DNA of 40,338 nt from Chloroflexota bacterium (lineage in GTDB: Bacteria; Chloroflexota; Dehalococcoidia; Bin125). A program made the position numbers and the translations under genes. Shown here piece after piece: positions 16,798 to 25,184 of this stretch; the first letter of the stretch is position 1, and each line of letters opens with the position of its first letter. The notes beneath the pieces are model-generated. The model had not been told where the DNA came from, ran no database searches, and worked only from the letters and a program-made list of their open reading frames with translations. The DNA is taken from assembly GCA_003228175.2 (NCBI GenBank), contig QGNQ01000016.1:1-40338 (forward strand). The letters run 5' to 3'.

Positions 16798-17844
16798 ATG
16801 CTCGTGATCATGCGAACTGACGCCAGCGAAGAAGAGATCCAAGGAGTGCTCAGCCGGCTCAAAGAGGCGGACCTGGAGGGCCACCTGAGCGCCGGCGAGG
16901 AGCGCACCGTGATTGGCGCGGTGGGCCGTGTGGTGGACCCCGATATGCGGACCGCCGTGGGCACGATGCCCGGCGTTGACCAGGTGGTGCCCATCTCCCG
17001 CCCGTACAAGCTCTCCGGCCGCGAGTTCAAGCCCGACGACACCGTGATTGATGTCGGCGGGGTGCGGATCGGCGACGGCAACGTCGTGGTGATGGCGGGG
17101 CCCTGCAGCATCGAGGACGAAGACCACATGGTGTCCACCGCCAAGGCCGTCAAAGCCGCGGGAGCGCACATCATTCGCGGCGGGGCCTTCAAGCCGCGCT
17201 CCTCGCCCTACTCGTTCCGGGGCCTGGGCGAAGAGGGGCTGAAGCACCTCGCGACCGCGCGCGAGGAGACGGGGTTGCCGGTGATCACCGAGGTGATGTC
17301 GATCGCCGACGTGGAGACCGTGGCGCGGTATTCCGACATCCTGCAGATCGGCGCTCGCAACATGCAGAACTTCAACCTGCTGGATGAAGTCGGCCTGGTC
17401 CGCAAGCCGGCGATGCTCAAGCGTGGGCTCAGTGGCACGATTGAAGAGTGGTTGCTGGCCGCCGAATACATCATGGCCAAGGGCAACCACGAGGTGATCC
17501 TTTGCGAGCGGGGCATCCGCACCTTCGAGACCGCGACGCGGAACACGCTGGATCTGGCGGCCGTCGCGCTGGTCAAGCGCATGAGCCACCTGCCGGTGAT
17601 CAGCGACCCCAGCCATGGCACGGGTCGCTGGCAGCTGGTGGAGCCGATGTCCAAAGCGTCGGTCGCGGTGGGCGCCGATGGCCTCATGATCGAGGTACAC
17701 CCCAGCCCCGACCATGCGCTCTCGGACGGCGCGCAAAGCCTCACGTTCGAGAACTTCGAGAAGCTGATGCGCACCCTGGAGACGGTGGGCGCGGCCGTGG
17801 GTCGGCCGCTCGCCCCGCGTCCGGGCGAGCTGGCTGCGGTCTAG
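16798..17844 (+). CDS. aroF: 3-deoxy-7-phosphoheptulonate synthase (DAHP synthase, type I beta)
   Basis: Condenses PEP and erythrose-4-phosphate, the first shikimate-pathway step. The 348 residues contain an N-terminal ferredoxin-like regulatory domain (residues 1-70, [14 protein letters not shown]...) of the Thermotoga type, usually responsible for aromatic feedback. The barrel follows: [31 protein letters not shown] (PEP site), [57 protein letters not shown] and [17 protein letters not shown] (metal and phosphate contacts). DPSHGTG has Gly where many relatives have Ala. The ATG at 16798 is preceded by GAAAGAGAG. It closes the aromatic block, 60 bases after aroH. Confidence 0.95.
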   Translation: MLVIMRTDASEEEIQGVLSRLKEADLEGHLSAGEERTVIGAVGRVVDPDMRTAVGTMPGVDQVVPISRPYKLSGREFKPDDTVIDVGGVRIGDGNVVVMAGPCSIEDEDHMVSTAKAVKAAGAHIIRGGAFKPRSSPYSFRGLGEEGLKHLATAREETGLPVITEVMSIADVETVARYSDILQIGARNMQNFNLLDEVGLVRKPAMLKRGLSGTIEEWLLAAEYIMAKGNHEVILCERGIRTFETATRNTLDLAAVALVKRMSHLPVISDPSHGTGRWQLVEPMSKASVAVGADGLMIEVHPSPDHALSDGAQSLTFENFEKLMRTLETVGAAVGRPLAPRPGELAAV

Positions 17845-17875
17845 CTCTCGACCGGGGCGATCTGGAGGAGAGCCA

Positions 17876-17914
17876 GAGAGGGCGAACGGCCGTCCATGCG
17901 CCGCTCGCCCCCTC
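17876..17914 (+). terminator. Possible hairpin terminator after aroF
   Basis: GAGAGGGCGAACGG (17876-17889) pairs with CCGCTCGCCCCCTC (17901-17914) except at two positions, across an 11-base loop. No T-run follows, so intrinsic termination is uncertain. It lies 31 bases past the aroF stop. Confidence 0.4.
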
Positions 17915-17991
17915 TGCGTCCCGCCCTGAGCGCCGCAACGCGCAGCTCAATGGCCGCTGATCCCAAGGGACCGCTGGAGTAGGCTGCCCAC

Positions 17992-18810
17992 ATGCTCCAG
18001 CTGCACCTGCCGGGCTTCGAGGGGCCGCTCGACCTGCTCCTGCAGCTGATCGAACGGCGCGACCTCGACATCTCCGAGCTCTCGCTCGTGCAGGTGAGCG
18101 ACCAGTTCCTGCAGTACGTCGACACGCTGAAATCGTCCAGCCGGCGGGAGGACGCGTCTGACCCGGTGGCTGAGCAGCTGGCGGAGTTCCTGGCCGTCGG
18201 CGGGCGGCTGATGTTGCTGAAGTCGCGGCGCATGCTGCCCGGCGACGAGGCCGTAGAAGCCGATGACGATGACCCCGGTCGCGAACTCGTGCGGATGCTG
18301 GAAGAGCATCAGCGCTACCAGGACGCCGTGGAGATGCTGGGCGCGATCGACCGCAGTGGGCTGCGCAGCTTTCAGGCCAGCGCTCCAGCGCCCGTCGATC
18401 CGGAGCCGCCGCAGGGCCTGCCGGACTCGGTCACGCTGGATCTGCTCACCAAGCTCGTGCAGGAGGCGCTGGCTCGTGCGGCGGGTCGCGCGCAGCTGCA
18501 CCCGGAAGTCTCGCTCAAGCGGGATCCGGTCACGGTCAAGGATAAGATCGAGGACTTGCAGGGACGGCTGCGCGGCGGCCGGCGGGTGTCGTTCCGGGAG
18601 TGGATCGCGGAGGCGGAGACACGCACGGAGGTGATCGTCACGTTCATGGCGATCCTGGAGCTCTACAAGGGGCGCACGATTGAGATGAATCAAGACGACG
18701 CCTACGGGGACATCATCATCGTGGAGAAGGCCGGGCGTGCCCCGGACGCAGACGACGATGCCGAGCCTGTCGCGGTCGCGATGGGTGAGGTCGAGCCCGA
18801 GCCGTCGTGA
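17992..18810 (+). CDS. scpA: Segregation and condensation protein A
   Basis: The kleisin subunit of the bacterial Smc condensin, bridging the Smc heads during chromosome segregation. It has 272 residues. The N-terminal Smc-neck-binding region has the family signature FEGPLDLLLQLIERRDLDISELSLVQVSDQF; a helical middle follows (EFLAVGGRLMLLKSRRMLP). An acidic/Pro-rich linker leads to the C-terminal winged-helix (VSFREWIAEAETRTEVIVTFMAILELYKG). The acidic tail is non-conserved. The partner scpB is not adjacent; the next gene is ribF, 25 bases on. Only the ATG at 17992 gives the family N-terminus (MLQLHLPGFEGPLDLL). Confidence 0.93.
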   Translation: MLQLHLPGFEGPLDLLLQLIERRDLDISELSLVQVSDQFLQYVDTLKSSSRREDASDPVAEQLAEFLAVGGRLMLLKSRRMLPGDEAVEADDDDPGRELVRMLEEHQRYQDAVEMLGAIDRSGLRSFQASAPAPVDPEPPQGLPDSVTLDLLTKLVQEALARAAGRAQLHPEVSLKRDPVTVKDKIEDLQGRLRGGRRVSFREWIAEAETRTEVIVTFMAILELYKGRTIEMNQDDAYGDIIIVEKAGRAPDADDDAEPVAVAMGEVEPEPS

Positions 18811-18835
18811 GAGTGCCTGCCTGAGAAAGGACCCC

Positions 18836-19810
18836 GTGCCGACCGAACTCGCCCGATCCGAGCTGCGCCGCGTCGCCGTGGGCCGTCCGACGACGGTCAC
18901 GATCGGCGTCTTTGACGGGGTCCACCGCGGGCACATCGCGCTGCTGCGCCGGGTCATTGATCGGGCGGGCTCGAACGGCAGCGCGGCCGGCGTCGTCACG
19001 TTTCATCCGCATCCCCAGCACGTGTTGCGGCCGGATGTCCCCCTGAGCTACCTCAGCAGCCTGGAGGACCGCCTCAGCCTGCTGACGGAGGCCGGCCTGG
19101 ACGTGGTCGCGCCGATTACGTTTACGTCTGAGCTCTCGCAGACGGACGCGCGCGACTTCGTGCGGGTCTTGGTGGAGGAATTGCAACTGACGGAGCTGGT
19201 CACCGGCCCTGACTTCGCGTTGGGGCGGCAGCGGGGCGGCAACCTGGATGCGCTGCGTGCGCTGGGCGACGAACTGGGCTTCCAGGTCAGCGTGATCGAC
19301 ATGGTGCGGGACGACAGCGAGGACGCGAAGATCTCCTCCAGCGACATTCGGGCAGCGCTGGCAGAGGGAGCGATCGAACGGGTCAACGACCTGCTGGGGC
19401 GTCGCTTCAGCCTGCACGGTCCGGTCGTCAAGGGGTTCGAGCGGGGCCATACGATTGGATTCCCCACCGCGAATATCGCGGTCGGCGCCGACCGGGCCCT
19501 GCCCGCGACCGGCGTCTACGCCACGTTCGCCCACATCGACGGTCGTGCCCACGCCTCCGCGACGAATATCGGCGTACGCCCGACGTTCGACGACAACGAA
19601 GCGATCTCCGTGGAGTGCCACGTGCTGGACTACGAGGCAGACCTGTACGACCGCGACCTCCGTATTGACCTGGTCGCACGGCTGCGTGGTGAGGTGAAGT
19701 TCGACGGCATCGAGGCGCTGAAGGCGCAGCTCGCGCAGGACTGCGACGACGCCCGCGTTGCGCTTGGCCCCCTGCCAATGAAGGACGTGCCGATGAAGGA
19801 CCTGCCATGA
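18836..19810 (+). CDS. ribF: Bifunctional riboflavin kinase/FMN adenylyltransferase
   Basis: Converts riboflavin to FMN and then FAD. The 324 residues begin at the GTG at 18836, with AAAGGA five bases upstream; earlier in-frame codons overlap scpA. The adenylyltransferase half has TIGVFDGVHRGHIALLRR, VVTFHPHPQHVL, LVTGPDFALGRQRGGN and ISSSDIRAALAEG. The kinase half has VVKGFERGHTIGFPTANI (substrate loop), GVYATFAHIDG, ATNIGVRPTFDDN and ECHVLDYEADLYDRDLRIDLVARLRGEVKFDGIEAL. A 15-bp duplication at 19775-19804 gives a MKDVPMKDLP end. The stop overlaps tyrS (ATGA). Confidence 0.95.
   Translation: MPTELARSELRRVAVGRPTTVTIGVFDGVHRGHIALLRRVIDRAGSNGSAAGVVTFHPHPQHVLRPDVPLSYLSSLEDRLSLLTEAGLDVVAPITFTSELSQTDARDFVRVLVEELQLTELVTGPDFALGRQRGGNLDALRALGDELGFQVSVIDMVRDDSEDAKISSSDIRAALAEGAIERVNDLLGRRFSLHGPVVKGFERGHTIGFPTANIAVGADRALPATGVYATFAHIDGRAHASATNIGVRPTFDDNEAISVECHVLDYEADLYDRDLRIDLVARLRGEVKFDGIEALKAQLAQDCDDARVALGPLPMKDVPMKDLP
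19775..19804. repeat. Tandem 15-bp duplication at the ribF end
   Basis: Two in-frame copies (19775-19789 and 19790-19804) differ at two bases and give PMKDV/PMKDL. The next bases, CCATGA, carry the tyrS start. Probably slippage that lengthened the ribF tail without breaking the overlap. Confidence 0.8.
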
Positions 19811-21090
19811 CGTCCGAGCCGCGCCCAGCGACGACAGTGCCGCTGACCAGCGCGCAGCAGGCGGAGGTGGAGCGGCAGCACGCCCTGATCATGCGCGGCA
19901 CCCGCTTCGGCGACGCCGAGACGCGGGCGACCATGGAGCGCGAGCTGCGGGCGCGGCTGGCCGCATCGCTCCAAGATGAGCGCCCCTTGCGCGTGTATTT
20001 CGGCGTCGATCCCACGGCGCCGGACCTGCATCTGGGCCACTGCGTGCCGTTGCGCAAGCTGCGGACGTTCCAGCAGCTGGGACACCACGCGATCCTGCTG
20101 ATCGGCGACTTCACGGCCCAGATCGGCGACGCCTCCGATAAGGACGCGCTCCGGCCGATGCACGCCGCTGCGGTGATCGCGGCGAACGCGCGCACCTACC
20201 AGGACCAGGCGTTCAAGCTGCTCGACCGTGCGCGGACGGAGGTGGTGCACAATGCCGACTGGCTGGGGACGCTGACGTTCCAAGACGTGGTGGGGCTGGC
20301 CAGCAACTTCACCGTCGCGCAGTTTATCGAGCGCGATAACTTCCGCAAGCGACTGGACCGCGGCGAACCGGTCTTCGTGCACGAGTTCATGTACGGCCTG
20401 ATGCAGGGCTACGACGCCGTCGAACTGCGGGCGGACGTGCAGGTGGGCGGTACGGAACAGACGTTCAACATCATGGCCGGGCGGATCCTGCAGCGCGTGC
20501 ACGCGCAGGCTCCGCAGGTGGCGATCACCTCCCCGATCCTCGTGGGGCTGGACGGCAAAGAGCGGATGTCGAAGAGCGCCGGCAACCATATCGGCATCGA
20601 TGAGCCGCCGGGCGAGCAGTACGGCAAGGCGATGTCGATCCCGGATGATGCGCTGGTCGAGTTCTACACGCTGGGGACCAACCTGGAGCCGGGCGCGGTC
20701 GACGGGATCGGGCGCGGCCTGGGGGACGGGTCGCTGCACCCGATGGCGGCCAAGAAGCGCCTCGCGCATGCGATCGTCGCGGAGTGGCACGGGGAAGAGG
20801 CCGCGGATGCTGCGGCGGACGGCTTCGCGCGCGTCTTCTCGCAGCGGGAGCAGCCCGACGAGATGCCGGAGGTCGCGGTGCCGATCGCCGACGGGGCGGC
20901 GACGGTGGCGCTGGCCGGCCTCTTGACTCGCGCTGGCGTCGCGGAGAGCAAGAGTGAGGTGAAGCGGCTGATCGCAGGTGGCTCGATCCAGCTCGACGGC
21001 GAACGCGTGACGAGGCCGGAGATCAGCGTCGTTCCGGGCAGCGTGCTGAAGGTGGGCAAGCGGCGCTGGCTGCGGATCGTCGCGGAGTAG
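19807..21090 (+). CDS. tyrS: Tyrosyl-tRNA synthetase
   Basis: Charges tRNA-Tyr. The 427-residue class I enzyme has the adenylate signature HLGH in APDLHLGHCVPLRKL (about residues 74-88), DFTAQIGDASDKDALR, NADWLGTL, the tyrosine-site EFMYGLMQGYDAVELRADVQVGGTEQ and the KERMSKSAGNHIG loop (KMSKS variant, about residues 255-265). A C-terminal S4-like RNA-binding domain (residues 362-425: AGLLTRAGVAESKSEVKRLIAGG...) is present. HLGH with KERMSKS and the adjoining DEPPGEQYGK segment resemble the TyrZ-type branch. Its ATG overlaps the ribF stop by four bases. No T-box precedes it, in contrast to the trp operon. Confidence 0.94.
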   Translation: MTSEPRPATTVPLTSAQQAEVERQHALIMRGTRFGDAETRATMERELRARLAASLQDERPLRVYFGVDPTAPDLHLGHCVPLRKLRTFQQLGHHAILLIGDFTAQIGDASDKDALRPMHAAAVIAANARTYQDQAFKLLDRARTEVVHNADWLGTLTFQDVVGLASNFTVAQFIERDNFRKRLDRGEPVFVHEFMYGLMQGYDAVELRADVQVGGTEQTFNIMAGRILQRVHAQAPQVAITSPILVGLDGKERMSKSAGNHIGIDEPPGEQYGKAMSIPDDALVEFYTLGTNLEPGAVDGIGRGLGDGSLHPMAAKKRLAHAIVAEWHGEEAADAAADGFARVFSQREQPDEMPEVAVPIADGAATVALAGLLTRAGVAESKSEVKRLIAGGSIQLDGERVTRPEISVVPGSVLKVGKRRWLRIVAE

Positions 21091-21175
21091 GCAGCCGGGG
21101 CGCCGGAGGCGCAGCGTCGGGGCCGGTCGAGACGGCGGCGGGGTGGGTATCTGCGAAGGACCAGCTTTGGAGGCG

Positions 21176-23263
21176 CTAGCCGCCCGCCGCCGCGTGCAGT
21201 GCCTCTTTCGACGCCTCGACGACTTTCTGGGCCACGTGTTCCGGCACAGGGTCGTAGCGGGCGAACTCAAACTCGAAGCCGCCGCGGCCGCCGGTCATCG
21301 ATCGGAGGTCGGTGGCGTAGTGCAGGAACTCGGCCAAGGGGCCCTCGGCGCTGATGGTGGTGCTGCCGGCCTCATCGGGCTCCATGCCTTGGACGCGGGC
21401 GCGGCGGCTGTTGAGGTCGCTCATGACATCGCCCGTGGCGCTCTCCGGCACATGAATGCGGAGGTGCATGATGGGCTCCAATAGGATGGGATGGGCGCTG
21501 TTGGTCGCCGCCTTGAGGGCCTGGCTGGCGGCGAGCCGGAACGCCATTTCGCTGGAATCCACGTCGTGGTGCTTGCCGTCGACCAGGACGACCCGCAGGT
21601 CGGTGAGCGGGTAGTGGGCCATGGCGCCGTTGGGCAGCGCCTCCGTGATGCCCTTCTCGACGGCTGGGATGAACTGCCGCGGCACGTTGCCGCCCACCAC
21701 CTTGTTGCCGAACTCGAAGCCTTCACCCCGGCCGCGCGGCTCAACGCGGATCTCGACGCGGGCGTATTGCCCGTGCCCGCCGGTCTGCTTCTTGTGCGTG
21801 TACTCCGCCTGGCCCGTGCCCGTGACTGTCTCGCGATAGGGGATGCGACGGTCGTGCACGTCCACCTCGACCTTGAACTTGCGGCGCAGGGTTTCCGCCG
21901 CCAAGCTGACGTGCGATTCGCCGAGCCCACTGAGGATCGTCTCGCCCGTTTCCGTGTCGCGTTCGATCTGGAGCGTGATGTCTTCTTCCATCAGCCGGTG
22001 CAGGCTGGGCCCCAGCTTGTCGACGTCGGCTTTGCTGATCGGCGTGATCGCGGCGGCGAAAACCGGCTTGGGCATGTCGGGGCGCGGGATCAGCACTGGC
22101 GTCGCTTTGTCCGCCAGCGTGTCGAAGGTGTGGGTGTGGCTGAGTTTGGTGACGGCGCCAATGTCGCCCGCGACGATCGCGTCGCTGTGGCGCAGCTCCT
22201 TGCCGAAGATGTTGGAGAGGTTGGAGAGCCGCTCGTCTTCGTCCGCGGCGTGGTTGTAGAGGTGGGCGTCGGCGCGGATGGTGCCGCTGAAGACGCGGAA
22301 GTAGGTCAGGCGCCCCACGAACTCGTCGGCGCTGGTCTTGAAGACGAGCGCCGCGACGGGCCCGTTGGGGTCAGGCGCGAGGGCTTTGGGTTGCCCGGCA
22401 ACTTGGGCCGTGATTGGGGTCACGTCCAGCGGGCTGGGGAACTCGTCGCGAATGGCGCGCAGCAGGGGCATGGCGCCGATGTTGGCCGTGCCCGCGGCGC
22501 AGAAGATGGGGGCCAAGGTGCCGGCGCTGATCGCTTGGGCGAGGCCGCTTTCGATCTCCTGGTCGGTGAGTTCTTCGCCTTCCAGGTACTTGAGCGTGAG
22601 GGCGTCGTCGGCCTCGGCGATGCGCTCCGCCAACTGGTCCCGGGCTGCCTCGACGGCGTCCGCCATTTCGGCCGGCACGTCCGTCGCGCTTTTGCCGTCG
22701 CACATGTAGGCCTTGCGGTGCAGGACATCGACGACGCCGCTGAACGAGTCCTCGCTCCCGACGGGGAGCTGCAAGGGCTGGCACTGGGTACCGAGGTGCT
22801 CCTGGATGGACGCGACCGTGTTCTCCCAGTTCGCGTTCTCCCGATCGAGCCGGTTGATGACGATCGCGCGCGGCATGCCGCGATGCTCGGCGATGCGCCA
22901 GGCGGTGTCGGTGCCCACCTGCACACCGGCGGCGGCGTCGACGAGGATGAGGGCGGTGTCGGCGGCGGCGGCCCCGGCGATCATCTCGCCCATGAAGTCG
23001 GCGTAGCCGGGGGTGTCGATCAGGTTGATGCGGGTCGCGTCGTCGCCCGTGCCAAGGTCAATCGCGACGACCGAGGTGTTGCGGCTCATGCCCCGCTTCT
23101 GCTCGTCCTCATCGAAGTCGGCGATCGTGTTGCCGTCCTCGACGCGACCGTGGCGGGTGATCGCGCCGTCGGTAAACGCCAGCGCCTCGACCAAAGAAGT
23201 CTTGCCCGCGCCACCGTGTGACATGAGAACAGCGTTGCGGATTTGGGCGGTGCGGATGCTCAC
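21176..23263 (-). CDS. Elongation factor G-like GTPase (EF-G paralog)
   Basis: A 695-residue translational GTPase related to EF-G but of the divergent 'EF-G-like' group. The G1 loop is SHGGAGKTSL (residues 15-24) instead of AHIDAGKTT. Switch region RGMSRNTSVV, G3 DTPGYADF and G4 NRLDREN (canonical NKMD) follow. Domains II-V are recognisable: GRLTYFRVFSGTI, GLGESHVSLAAETLRRKFKVEVD, KKQTGGHGQYARV and DLRSMTGGRGGFEFEF. Whether it supports translocation or only recycling/stress functions is unknown. The GTG at 23263 is chosen because AGGAGG lies seven bases upstream and MSIRTAQIRN leads into G1. It has its own candidate promoter and palindrome, and converges with tyrS. Confidence 0.88.
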   Translation of the reverse strand: MSIRTAQIRNAVLMSHGGAGKTSLVEALAFTDGAITRHGRVEDGNTIADFDEDEQKRGMSRNTSVVAIDLGTGDDATRINLIDTPGYADFMGEMIAGAAAADTALILVDAAAGVQVGTDTAWRIAEHRGMPRAIVINRLDRENANWENTVASIQEHLGTQCQPLQLPVGSEDSFSGVVDVLHRKAYMCDGKSATDVPAEMADAVEAARDQLAERIAEADDALTLKYLEGEELTDQEIESGLAQAISAGTLAPIFCAAGTANIGAMPLLRAIRDEFPSPLDVTPITAQVAGQPKALAPDPNGPVAALVFKTSADEFVGRLTYFRVFSGTIRADAHLYNHAADEDERLSNLSNIFGKELRHSDAIVAGDIGAVTKLSHTHTFDTLADKATPVLIPRPDMPKPVFAAAITPISKADVDKLGPSLHRLMEEDITLQIERDTETGETILSGLGESHVSLAAETLRRKFKVEVDVHDRRIPYRETVTGTGQAEYTHKKQTGGHGQYARVEIRVEPRGRGEGFEFGNKVVGGNVPRQFIPAVEKGITEALPNGAMAHYPLTDLRVVLVDGKHHDVDSSEMAFRLAASQALKAATNSAHPILLEPIMHLRIHVPESATGDVMSDLNSRRARVQGMEPDEAGSTTISAEGPLAEFLHYATDLRSMTGGRGGFEFEFARYDPVPEHVAQKVVEASKEALHAAAGG

Positions 23264-23289
23264 GAGCGGACCTCCTGCACGACTGGTGC

Positions 23290-23307
23290 TTGGACACCGA
23301 TGTCCAA
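23290..23307 (-). promoter_or_regulatory. Perfect inverted repeat in the EF-G-like leader (candidate operator)
   Basis: On the coding strand the site reads TTGGACATCGGTGTCCAA, two seven-base arms around four bases. It lies about ten bases after the -10 element, where a repressor would block transcription. It could also fold as a small RNA hairpin 26 bases before the GTG. Confidence 0.5.
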
Positions 23308-23316
23308 AACGCCGCC

Positions 23317-23344
23317 AGTGTAATCCAGCGAGCAGATCTGTCAC
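23317..23344 (-). promoter_or_regulatory. Candidate promoter of the EF-G-like gene
   Basis: On the minus strand, GTGACA (23344-23339, five of six -35 bases) and TACACT (23322-23317, four of six -10 bases) are separated by 16 bases. The start point would fall near 23310, just before the palindrome. It lies in the 158-base gap between recJ and this gene. Confidence 0.5.
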
Positions 23345-23421
23345 GCCCCAGGGGCGGAGGGATTCGGGCAAGGGGAATTCGCGCCGGGGAGCGCCGGATC
23401 CTTCGGCGGAGCGAGGCGTGG

Positions 23422-25179
23422 TTAGGCGGGGACGCGACTGGGTACGGCGCTCGCCGTGTGGGAGGCAGCTGCGTCCGCCGGTGCGAGGTCCTGGATCTCG
23501 AGCTCCAGGCTGTCGTAGAGGCTGTTGCGCTTCAGCGTCCAGACGGCGTCGACACGGTCGCCCGTCTGCACGGGCGCCTTGCCCTGGCGGAAGGCGATGG
23601 CGTTCCAGACGCGATCGCCGGCGCGCAGGCGGAGTTTGAGGTGGTCCTTGTCGACGCCGACGCGACGGGCATCCACGACGGCGAGCCCGGTGCTGACGAA
23701 CATTGGCGCGGGGTTGCCGGCGCCGAAGGGGCCGAGGCGTTGCAGCCAGGCGACCTGCGGCCCGGCCATCCGCTCCAGCGGGATCTGCCCGTCGACTTCG
23801 ATCCGGGGGAAGAGGGCGACGTCGGCCAGTCGTTCGCCGGCCAGGGCTGTGAGCGAGTCTTGGATCTCGCCCAGGTCTGACGTGCGCGCGGTGAAGCCGG
23901 CCGCCATCGCATGGCCTCCATGCCTGACGAAAAGCTCGCCCCGGTCGCGCAGGGCCTGGGCGATATCGAACTCCGCGATGGAGCGGCAGGACGCGCGCGC
24001 GGTCTCCGGTCCCGCCTCGCAGACGATCGCCGGTCGGTGCCGTTCCTCGGCCAGGCGCCCTGCCACGAGACCGACGATCCCGGACGGGATTTCGGGGTCC
24101 TGTACGAAGGTCAGCGGGGCCAGATCCGATCCGTCCTGCGCGTTCAGGACTTCGGTGGCGCGCTGCATGGCGTCCGTCGTCATTTGACGACGCTGGAGGT
24201 TGAGTCGATCGAGCTCCTGGGCTCCGGCGCGGGCGCGATCGGGATCGGTCTCTGTGAGTAGATCGAAGGCTTGGCGGGCGTGCGCCAGGCGGCCGGCGGC
24301 GTTGATCCGCGGGGCGAGGGCGAAGGCGATGCTGTCCGTATCGAGTTCGCCGTCGGCGAGCCCGGCGACGTCCAGCAGCGCCCGCAGGCCGGGCCGTGTG
24401 GTTTCGCGGATCGCGATCAAGCCGTCGCGGACGAGGGTGCGATTCTCCGACTCCAGGGGCACGACATCGGCCACGGTGCTCAGCGTCGCGAGGTCCAGCC
24501 AGTGCGACGGATCTACGGTGCGTCCGAAGCGCTGCACGATCAGAGGCGCGATGCGGTAGGCCAGGCCGCCGGTGGAGAGTTCGTCGAAGGCGTAGATGGA
24601 GTCGGGCAGCTTGGGGTTGATGGTTGCGTAGGCGTCCGGCGTTTCCTGGGGCACGCTGTGGTGATCGATGATGATCACGTCTTGGCCCAGCTCGCTCGCG
24701 AACTCCACCTCCGGCACCGCCGTGATCCCCAGGTCGGCGGTGATGACCAGCGTCGCGTTGCGGTCCTGACGCAGCCAGCTCAGCGCCTCGCGGCTGAGGC
24801 CGTATCCCTCCTGGAAGCGATCCGGGATGTAGGGCTCGACGTTCGCGCCGACGCTGCGCAGCGCTTCGGTCAGGATGGCCGTGGAGGTGACGCCGTCCAC
24901 ATCGAAGTCGCCGAAGACCGCGATCACCTCGCCGGCGTTTACGGCCTGCTCGATCCGGTCCAGCGCGGTATCGATGCCGGGCAGTCGGGTCGGGTCGGGG
25001 GGCGGGGGCGGATCATCGAAGAGGAAGGCGCGCGCTTGGGCGGCGTCCTGTGCCCCGCGCCGGCGCAGCATCGCGGTGAGCCAGGGGGGATAGGGCGTTC
25101 CGGGAATGGGCTCTAGCTCATGCGGTTCGGGGATAATCCAGCGGCGGCCGCGATAGCTGTCGATGCGTTCGCGTGGCAC
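23422..25179 (-). CDS. recJ: Single-stranded-DNA-specific exonuclease RecJ
   Basis: A 5'-3' single-strand DNA exonuclease of recombination and repair. The 585 residues carry the DHH-family core: VIAVFGDFDVDGVTSTAIL (metal-binding Asp residues), LVITADLGIT, IIIDHHSVP (the DHH motif), FALAPRINAAGRL, then the DHHA1 region with SGIVGLVAGRLAEERHRPAIV, SCRSI and FVRHGGHAMAAGF, and an OB-like C-terminal domain (RLGPFGAGNPAPMF). The start is the GTG at 25179, five bases after the fabF stop and preceded by GGGAG; the longer open frame would run into fabF. The TATADxG motif reads VITADLGI, where most RecJ proteins have D-C/N-G. The gene is probably in an operon with fabF. Confidence 0.94.
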   Translation of the reverse strand: MPRERIDSYRGRRWIIPEPHELEPIPGTPYPPWLTAMLRRRGAQDAAQARAFLFDDPPPPPDPTRLPGIDTALDRIEQAVNAGEVIAVFGDFDVDGVTSTAILTEALRSVGANVEPYIPDRFQEGYGLSREALSWLRQDRNATLVITADLGITAVPEVEFASELGQDVIIIDHHSVPQETPDAYATINPKLPDSIYAFDELSTGGLAYRIAPLIVQRFGRTVDPSHWLDLATLSTVADVVPLESENRTLVRDGLIAIRETTRPGLRALLDVAGLADGELDTDSIAFALAPRINAAGRLAHARQAFDLLTETDPDRARAGAQELDRLNLQRRQMTTDAMQRATEVLNAQDGSDLAPLTFVQDPEIPSGIVGLVAGRLAEERHRPAIVCEAGPETARASCRSIAEFDIAQALRDRGELFVRHGGHAMAAGFTARTSDLGEIQDSLTALAGERLADVALFPRIEVDGQIPLERMAGPQVAWLQRLGPFGAGNPAPMFVSTGLAVVDARRVGVDKDHLKLRLRAGDRVWNAIAFRQGKAPVQTGDRVDAVWTLKRNSLYDSLELEIQDLAPADAAASHTASAVPSRVPA

Positions 25180-25184
25180 GACCG

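Noticed and set aside
21100-21112. Small hairpin between the convergent tyrS and EF-G-like genes
   Set aside because: GCGCC-GGA-GGCGC has only five pairs and no T-run; terminator function cannot be supported.
21491-23221. Long plus-strand open frame (about 576 codons)
   Set aside because: It runs antisense to the EF-G-like GTPase, whose GTP-binding motifs are clear; no recognisable domain and no ribosome site.
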